The translations under genes and the position numbers were made by a program. From the NCBI RefSeq assembly GCF_900112395.1, contig NZ_FOLN01000007.1:124001-188000 (forward strand): a stretch of DNA of 64,000 bases, in the 5' to 3' direction. Positions 58,147 through 64,000 of the stretch are shown in pieces (position 1 is the first letter of the stretch; every line of letters begins with the position of its first letter). The notes under the pieces were generated by a model. That model was given only the letters and a program-made list of their open reading frames with translations. It made no database searches and had not been told where the DNA came from. The DNA comes from Algibacter lectus (GTDB lineage: Bacteria > Bacteroidota > Bacteroidia > Flavobacteriales > Flavobacteriaceae).

Positions 58147-58971
58147 ATGAAAAATTTAAGCTACATTTTAATCTTCTGTTTAGTAACAAGTTATTCATTT
58201 GCTAGTATATCGAAAGTACAGAAAAATGCTTTAGTCGCTCTATACAATGCAACAAATGGAGATCAATGGAATACTTCATGGAATTTAGAAGCAGACGTAG
58301 AGTCTTGGTTTGGACTTACTATCGAAAACAATAAGATAGTAGAAATTAATCTTCAATTTAATAACTTAAAAGGTGAGTTACCTAATGAATTAGGAGACTT
58401 AACCGATTTAAGAAAACTTAATTTAGGATTTAACCAACTTTCTGGTGAAATACCTACTTCAATTTCAAACTTAACCGAGTTAACAGCTTTAGAATTGTTT
58501 ATGAATAAACTAGTGGGACAAATTCCTTCAGGTATTGGGCAATTAAAGAATATTGAATACATTAAACTTTATAGTAATCAATTAACTGGAGATATTCCTG
58601 AATCTATAATGGGACTTTCTCAATTAAAAGAACTTTTATTAAGTAGTAATTATTTAACAGGAACAATATCTCCAAATATCCATGCTTTAGAAAACTTAGA
58701 AAAATTAGGTTTAATGGATAATAAAATGAGCGGAGAAATTCCAGTAGAATTAGCTGAACTTCATAATCTTGAAGAATTAATGTTATCTTCAAATAGTTTT
58801 TCTGGTAATCTACCAATAGAGTTTATTAGTCTTACTAAATTAAATACATTAATGGTGAGCGATAATAACTTAAACCAAGAATATATTACAGTATCAGGTA
58901 ATACGCCACAAAACTTATCTAATATGGTGTTGCAAAGTGCTACTGCAATCATGGATATTGAAAAAGAATAG
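58147..58971 (+). CDS. Secreted leucine-rich-repeat protein
   Basis: A 274-residue exported protein with a signal peptide (about residues 1-19), an N-terminal cap (ALVALYNATNGDQWNTSWN) and about seven 24-residue leucine-rich repeats of the plant-like type with the pattern LxxLxLxxNxLxGxIPxxIxxL (residues about 60-245). There is no lipobox and no recognisable type IX C-terminal signal, so it is probably periplasmic or released. Such repeats usually bind proteins; the partner is unknown. It stands alone between two terminators. Confidence 0.85.
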   Translation: MKNLSYILIFCLVTSYSFASISKVQKNALVALYNATNGDQWNTSWNLEADVESWFGLTIENNKIVEINLQFNNLKGELPNELGDLTDLRKLNLGFNQLSGEIPTSISNLTELTALELFMNKLVGQIPSGIGQLKNIEYIKLYSNQLTGDIPESIMGLSQLKELLLSSNYLTGTISPNIHALENLEKLGLMDNKMSGEIPVELAELHNLEELMLSSNSFSGNLPIEFISLTKLNTLMVSDNNLNQEYITVSGNTPQNLSNMVLQSATAIMDIEKE

Positions 58972-59001
58972 TATATTAAAGTGTTGTTATAACTAGTATT
59001 T

Positions 59002-59034
59002 AAATAGTAGCTTGAAAAGGCTGCTATTTTTTTT
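59002..59034 (+). terminator. Terminator of LRR gene
   Basis: AAATAGTAGC (59002-59011) pairs with GCTGCTATTT (59020-59029, one G-T pair), followed by a T-run. Confidence 0.85.
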
Positions 59035-59148
59035 GCCAAATTTGAAGTGAAAAAGAGATTATTCAATGTGTTTTAAAAAAATATTTAAATGGAATACTCA
59101 GGTAATGAGTTGTTTAAAAATTATTGTGAATTTTTAAGTAAAAAATGC

Positions 59149-59178
59149 TTGTAATATCTAAAAAGGATTGTATATTTG
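59149..59178 (+). promoter_or_regulatory. Predicted tRNA-fMet promoter
   Basis: TTG (59149-59151), 19-bp spacer, TATATTTG (59171-59178): a complete match to the Bacteroidota consensus. It is 72 bp before the tRNA. Confidence 0.75.
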
Positions 59179-59250
59179 CAGTCGGAAATAATTTGATTGG
59201 TATTATGAGCCAAGAGTTAAAAGCTAAGTAAATTATTTCTAGATTATATC

Positions 59251-59323
<73 letters not shown>

Positions 59324-59346
59324 TAAGTAGAATTGCTTTAAAACAG

Positions 59347-59378
59347 ACGGTTTAGTTCACACTAAGCCGTTTTTTTTT
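59347..59378 (+). terminator. Terminator of tRNA-fMet, abutting integrase start
   Basis: ACGGTTTAG (59347-59355) pairs with CTAAGCCGT (59362-59370) with one G-T pair, followed by T residues up to 59378. The integrase ATG starts at the next base. Confidence 0.85.
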
Positions 59379-60683
59379 ATGTCTAATTTGAACAGAATCC
59401 TTACATTTGAACACGAAAGTGAACACGATTTAGAACACAGTCTCCCATTGAAGAATTTATTTTCCGCACCAAAAATTTATAATGCCAAAGGTGATTTGAG
59501 CAAACGTTGGTATGTGTATTTTTCATATCGCAATCCTAAAACAGGGAAATTACAACGAATGCAGAACGTCTACGGTAAAGCGAATAAATATACCACTAAG
59601 GAAGATCGACTTTTTGTATTAACTGTATATAAGCGAAGCTTACTAAAACTCCTAAAAGAAGGATTTAATCCTTTTGAAGATAATACAGCCTTACTAGCTA
59701 AACGAAACGCAAAAGTTAAACGATCTAATGCAAAACCATCTTCAGAAGTTGATACAGAGAAAGACCAGGAAACAAGTGTACCTACAATGTCTATAAAGGA
59801 AGCTTTTAACTTTGGATTAAAACTGAAAGAAAAATTACTAAGTAAAACGACGAAACGAGCCTATGAGAATAGGATCAAGAATTTTATAAAGTGGGTTGAA
59901 GATGTGCATCCAGAAATACACACGATCGACAAGGTCGATAGAAAGCTTGTTACCCAGTTTTTAAACCATGTACTTGACAATACAAGCGCACGTAATCGCA
60001 ACAATTTTAGAGTAGATTTAAGTAGCTTAATACAGGTTTTGGAAGATAATGATATCGTGGCAACGAATTTCGTGAAACGTATTCCAGTATTAAAAAGCAT
60101 ACCACAGCGTAATAAAACCTATAGTAAGGAAAAGCAAGAAGAAATATATAAATACTTAGAAAAGGAAGACACCTTGTTATTGCTGTATATTAAATTTATC
60201 TCCTATAATTTTTTGAGACCAATCGAAGTTTGCCGATTAAAGGTTGGAGATATCGATCTAAAAAATAAAGTAATTAAGTTTAAAGCCAAAAACAGTCCTC
60301 TAAAAACAAAGATTATTCCTGATTTACTAATCAACGATTTACCCGATCTCTCTACGATGAATAAATCACTGTGTTTATTTACTCCAGATCAAATAGGAGG
60401 AAAGTGGGAAACCGATGTAGATAATAAACGAGATTACTTTTCTAAGCGTTTTAAAAAAGTAGTTAAAGACCCTTTTGGACTCGGGAAAGACTATGGCCTA
60501 TATAGTTTTAGGCACACTTATATTACAAAACTATACCGCGCATTGGTAAAAGGATCTTCACCATTTGAAGCAAAAAGTAAACTTATGTTAATCACGGGGC
60601 ATTCATCGATGTCCGCTCTTCAAAAATATCTTAGAGATATTGATGCGGAGTTACCCGAAGATTATTCAGAACACATAAAATAG
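59379..60683 (+). CDS. Tyrosine recombinase / integrase
   Basis: Site-specific recombinase of 434 residues. N-terminal arm-binding-type region (about 25-100, KRWYVYFSYRNPKTGKLQR), core-binding domain (about 138-235) and catalytic domain (about 245-430) with R280 (NFLRPIEVCRL), the box YSFRHTY (R378, H379; the usual first His is Tyr375), H408 (TGHSS) and nucleophile Y417 (LQKYLRD). It begins right after the tRNA-fMet terminator and points away from the tRNA, the usual layout of an integrase at one end of an integrated element. There is no room for a separate promoter or leader in the integrated form. Confidence 0.93.
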   Translation: MSNLNRILTFEHESEHDLEHSLPLKNLFSAPKIYNAKGDLSKRWYVYFSYRNPKTGKLQRMQNVYGKANKYTTKEDRLFVLTVYKRSLLKLLKEGFNPFEDNTALLAKRNAKVKRSNAKPSSEVDTEKDQETSVPTMSIKEAFNFGLKLKEKLLSKTTKRAYENRIKNFIKWVEDVHPEIHTIDKVDRKLVTQFLNHVLDNTSARNRNNFRVDLSSLIQVLEDNDIVATNFVKRIPVLKSIPQRNKTYSKEKQEEIYKYLEKEDTLLLLYIKFISYNFLRPIEVCRLKVGDIDLKNKVIKFKAKNSPLKTKIIPDLLINDLPDLSTMNKSLCLFTPDQIGGKWETDVDNKRDYFSKRFKKVVKDPFGLGKDYGLYSFRHTYITKLYRALVKGSSPFEAKSKLMLITGHSSMSALQKYLRDIDAELPEDYSEHIK

Positions 60684-60687
60684 AGGT

Positions 60688-61368
60688 ATGGAATTAGACA
60701 AATTATTTACCGAGCTATGGAAAAACCTTTATAAACCTTTTGTGTTTTATATCCCATTACGATTGATGCCTGATTTAAAGCATAATGAGGTCTTAAATAC
60801 GGTTATCTTTATAGACAGTAAAGGATTTGATAGCGAATTAAAAGAAGCGCCTTCTCATCACTATATATTGAGTAAAGCGATGATTTTAAATGATAACATA
60901 TTTAAGCTTATCGATCAAAGTGAGCGCTTACCAAAACAGCAATTTGAGTTTTTTTTAGAGAAGTATTTAGAACATGTCAATTTTGTATTGTACGCATCAA
61001 ATTGGATGAAAAATCATGTAGAAATAGATATTTCTGATTTAAAGGAAGAAACCAAAAAATCATTTAAATCACAGACGGAGATATTTTTACAACATGTAAA
61101 AGATTTAGAATCACATATTGTACTGCCAAAAAAAATAATAGAAAATCAAGAAGTTGATGTTTCAAGATTTATTAAAAGCGATTTATCAGATATAAAGAAT
61201 GCTCTAAATATTAAATTGGATTTAGAAGCACCGAAAACTTCTTTAAAAAAGGATGAACCAACTTCAATAAAAATTAAAAAGAAATTACCTTTAATATGTG
61301 AAGAGGTAGCGGAAGACTTTCTTTTAGAAACGGTTTTTCATATTAGAAAAGAATGCACAACAAAATGA
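60688..61368 (+). CDS. Unknown protein co-transcribed with integrase
   Basis: A 226-residue protein, 4 bp after the integrase and probably translated from the same mRNA. No signal peptide or membrane helix; helical, with a YIPLRLMPDLKHNEVLN segment near the N-terminus and a Lys-rich C-terminal part (KKKLPLICEEVAED). I do not recognise it. Candidates are an excision or accessory DNA-binding factor, or cargo; nothing in the sequence decides. Confidence 0.7.
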   Translation: MELDKLFTELWKNLYKPFVFYIPLRLMPDLKHNEVLNTVIFIDSKGFDSELKEAPSHHYILSKAMILNDNIFKLIDQSERLPKQQFEFFLEKYLEHVNFVLYASNWMKNHVEIDISDLKEETKKSFKSQTEIFLQHVKDLESHIVLPKKIIENQEVDVSRFIKSDLSDIKNALNIKLDLEAPKTSLKKDEPTSIKIKKKLPLICEEVAEDFLLETVFHIRKECTTK

Positions 61369-61413
61369 TAGAGTAATCAAATATGAATAAAAAGGTTTTT
61401 TGTTCTTTTTTGA

Positions 61414-61482
61414 GGTGTTTATAGGTTTCTTTGTGGTGTTTTGGGGTGTAAAGAGGTGTGGTTTGTTCTTATAGTGTGGTGT
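61414..61482 (+). repeat. Five phased GGTGT repeats
   Basis: GGTGT begins at 61414, 61435, 61445, 61455 and 61478, spaced 21, 10, 10 and 23 bp, close to whole helical turns, in a stretch of about 100 bases that is almost only G, T and A on the plus strand. It lies just after the integrase operon and before the IS relic. It could be an array of protein-binding sites, for example for the recombinase. Confidence 0.4.
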
Positions 61483-61536
61483 TTTGTGGTGGACTTGCAA
61501 TAAAAAAGAGGACAATTAATTGCGAGATTTAAGCTG

Positions 61537-61915
<379 letters not shown>

Positions 61916-62250
61916 TCAATTGCCGCTCTTGGAGAAGATGCTCACCACCTTTTTTAATATCTCATGTTCTTCTGAAATATCTTTTAACTGTTTCTTTAAT
62001 AGCGCTATTTCTTTTTGTTCGTCGCTCAATTTTGGCTTTCCTCGACCTGGAAAACTATTCTTACCATAATCTTGTGATTCTTTTCGCCACGGTGTAATAC
62101 TGAATATGGAATGTCCAATTCTTCACATACTTGTTTAGTGTTGCCTCGGGCATAACTTAATTCTACGGCCTTTTTCTTAAAGGACGAAATGTAATTTCTG
62201 TACTGCTTTTCACGATTCAAAGTTAATTTATGTAACTCAAAATCTCGCAT
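61916..62250 (-). pseudogene. IS3-family transposase OrfA, frameshifted
   Basis: Helix-turn-helix protein starting at ATG 62250 (YRNYISSFKKKAVELSYARG, EELDIPYSVLHR). Near 62090 the frame shifts by one base; the other frame continues WRKESQDYGKNSFPGRGKPK and LLKKQLKDISEEHEILKK to a stop at 61916. With the shift corrected the protein would be about 110 residues, the normal OrfA size. Confidence 0.85.
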
Positions 62251-62344
62251 CTTTATCTCCAGTCTAATATAGTAACTCCAAGTTTTAAGTACAGGTTTTT
62301 TTAGCTGTATTACATGCAATACATACGTTATGATAGATTATCAG

Positions 62345-64000
62345 TTAATGGAATTTGGAAATCCATTGATTTTTAATTCCCCATTCTAAATTTGGTTTTA
62401 AGGATGTTTCTATTTCTAAAAAGCCTCCATTTAAAAGTTCTTTATGAGTAAGCCAATTACGTTCTAATGTCTTTCCATTAAACATAACAGATTTTACATA
62501 GAAATGGTCTTTATTATAATTCTCTACCGAGATGTTTAATACCTTGTTGTTTGGAAATCTAATGGAAATAGACTTAAAAATAGGAGCCGTAAGGTAATAA
62601 ATGGGATCCCCAATATTGGCCGGAGAAAGTCCTAAACTACGCATAACAAACCAAGAGGACATGGTGCCAGAATCATCATCCATAGTTCGTAAATAAGCTT
62701 TGGGTTTGTTGTTGTAAATTCTACCTATAAACGGATCGACACCTTTACTGTTATTATTGAAATAATTTTGGACTACAGTGTCTAGCATGATATTTCTGTA
62801 TAATTTTTGAGATTTCCAGGGTTCATTCGATGCATTGTACATGCCTGGAACTTGTAAATCGGGTTGATTAGCATGATTGTAACTGTTGCTGTTAAAAAAA
62901 TGATCTAATTGATTTGTGAAAGCGTCTTCACCTCCTGTCAACTCTTTTAAGCCCTTTACATCAAAAGGAACAAACCAACGGTATTGTAGTATGGTTCCTT
63001 GGTATAGCCCCCTGGCTTGCATAACATCTACATCTGGTTTTGAAAGATCAGCAAAGTCTTTTTTCCAATAGGCTTTGTATTCTAAAGCTTTGTTTTTATA
63101 CATGTTGCTTAACGCTATATCTCCAGTAGCTTTCATTAATTCGCTTATCGCCCAATTATCATATGAGGATTCTAGAGCTTTGTCTGGCGCTTTATAATCT
63201 AGTCCATTGGCTTCGGCTATTAAAGAATCTTTTATAGATTTTAAATCCAGTTTATAGCCTTTTTTATAAGCGTCTAATAATACAATAGAGGCATGCTCCG
63301 TTCTCACGGTAGGAGAGGGCTCGTGCATAGTGCCCCAATTATTTTTACCGTATTTGTACAGGTTTGCAATAGATTTTGAGATATCTGAAAATTCTTCCGA
63401 ATAAAACAAAGAGAGCATAGGCAGTTGCTCACGGTAATTATCCCAAATAGCCCACCCGTTATAAATATTGTGATTGGATTTTTGAACAGATCCATCTATG
63501 GCCGCGTAAGTGCCATCGTTTTCAGAAATTAAATAGGGCGCTTGTAATCCACGATATAAAAGCGAATAAAAAAGGGCGGTTCTGTCTGCTTCACCGGTAA
63601 CATTTATAGTACTTAATAGCTTTTGCCACTCGGCTTCAGTTTCTTTTTTTAATGCTGAAATAGATATGGCTTCTAATTTTTCTTTCGCATATTTAGTATT
63701 TACAGATGAAAAACCTAAACGTACTTCCATTGGTGCGTTTATATGTTTTCGCTCTGCCATAAAGATATGGTCTGCCGTGTTTTTTAAAGTCGACATATTC
63801 TCTATTTCTAAAGCATAGTAAATTCTATACACACCTTTACTACAAGTGGTTTGAGTGTCAATCCAACCCGTAATTATATGGCCGTTTATGCTATGCGATT
63901 CAGCTACAAATCTATCGTCGAAAGCAAAAGATAAGTCTATTTTTAGGCCACTTTTAGTGTTTGGAAAACTGTAATTTTGAATACCAAAATTATGTTTTAC
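62345..64000 (-). CDS. GH92 alpha-mannosidase, 5'-truncated by window
   Basis: C-terminal 551 residues of a glycoside hydrolase family 92 enzyme, calcium-dependent exo-alpha-mannosidases acting on N-glycans or mannans in the periplasm. The frame is open to the window edge; the GTG at 63832 is internal. Motifs include LFYSLLYRGLQAPYL, the WAIWDNYREQLPMLSLFY region (about 63430), NQPDLQVPGMYN and the catalytic-region motif MDDDSGTMSSWFVMRSLGLS near 62650, typical of GH92. Its 3' end lies about 50 bp from the IS relic. It may be part of the element integrated at the tRNA or of a neighbouring glycan locus. Confidence 0.9.
   Translation of the reverse strand, partial: VKHNFGIQNYSFPNTKSGLKIDLSFAFDDRFVAESHSINGHIITGWIDTQTTCSKGVYRIYYALEIENMSTLKNTADHIFMAERKHINAPMEVRLGFSSVNTKYAKEKLEAISISALKKETEAEWQKLLSTINVTGEADRTALFYSLLYRGLQAPYLISENDGTYAAIDGSVQKSNHNIYNGWAIWDNYREQLPMLSLFYSEEFSDISKSIANLYKYGKNNWGTMHEPSPTVRTEHASIVLLDAYKKGYKLDLKSIKDSLIAEANGLDYKAPDKALESSYDNWAISELMKATGDIALSNMYKNKALEYKAYWKKDFADLSKPDVDVMQARGLYQGTILQYRWFVPFDVKGLKELTGGEDAFTNQLDHFFNSNSYNHANQPDLQVPGMYNASNEPWKSQKLYRNIMLDTVVQNYFNNNSKGVDPFIGRIYNNKPKAYLRTMDDDSGTMSSWFVMRSLGLSPANIGDPIYYLTAPIFKSISIRFPNNKVLNISVENYNKDHFYVKSVMFNGKTLERNWLTHKELLNGGFLEIETSLKPNLEWGIKNQWISKFH

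Noticed and set aside
59205-59228. Seven-codon open frame (MSQELKS) before the tRNA
   Set aside because: Too short and without any supporting signal; it is within the likely tRNA precursor leader.
61324-61515. Minus-strand frame of 63 codons covering the GGTGT stretch
   Set aside because: Low-complexity translation of the C-poor strand with no family resemblance; overlaps the end of the 60688 gene.

Overview
The window looks like a chromosomal segment of a low-GC, probably marine or algae-associated member of the Flavobacteriaceae (Bacteroidota). This rests on the gldKLMN gliding/type IX secretion genes, paired SusC/SusD receptors, hybrid two-component (HTCS) regulators, promoters of the TTG-N17..23-TAnnTTTG type, AT-rich leaders without Shine-Dalgarno sequences, and typical Bacteroidota housekeeping genes. 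I cannot name the species.

Bases 1-31,400 are a carbohydrate/uronate utilisation region. It starts with the 3' part of an HTCS regulator, then a myo-inositol oxygenase with all six iron ligands and a sodium:solute symporter. On the opposite strand follow a DUF4861 lipoprotein, kduD and kduI (processing of unsaturated uronates released by polysaccharide lyases). Divergent from kduI are a LacI-family regulator and a class I mannose-6-phosphate isomerase; a perfect palindrome sits in the shared promoter region. A second, complete HTCS regulator precedes a seven-gene same-strand array: FAS1 lipoprotein, SusC, SusD, FAS1 lipoprotein, FAS1 lipoprotein, SusC, SusD. No carbohydrate-active enzyme is encoded inside this array. 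The FAS1 lipoproteins occupy the place usually taken by SusE/SusF-like surface glycan-binding proteins, and this is the most interesting part of the window.

Bases 31,400-59,000 are core genome. On the minus strand: groEL, groES, secG, a TPR-like protein, lptE, a sigma-54-type activator and miaB. On the plus strand: a membrane protein, topA, an arginase-fold protein that has lost metal ligands, gldK-gldL-gldM-gldN, and an FAD-dependent oxidoreductase. Then come a minus-strand DUF983 protein, an ABC-F ATPase, a three-gene RND efflux operon (adaptor, pump, TolC) and a secreted leucine-rich-repeat protein.

Bases 59,150-64,000 hold an initiator tRNA (fMet, CAT) with a consensus promoter and terminator. 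A tyrosine recombinase begins directly after that terminator, followed by an unknown co-oriented gene, five helically phased GGTGT repeats, a decayed IS3-family element, and the 3' part of a GH92 alpha-mannosidase that runs off the window. This looks like the start of an element integrated at the tRNA gene, but the other boundary lies outside the window.
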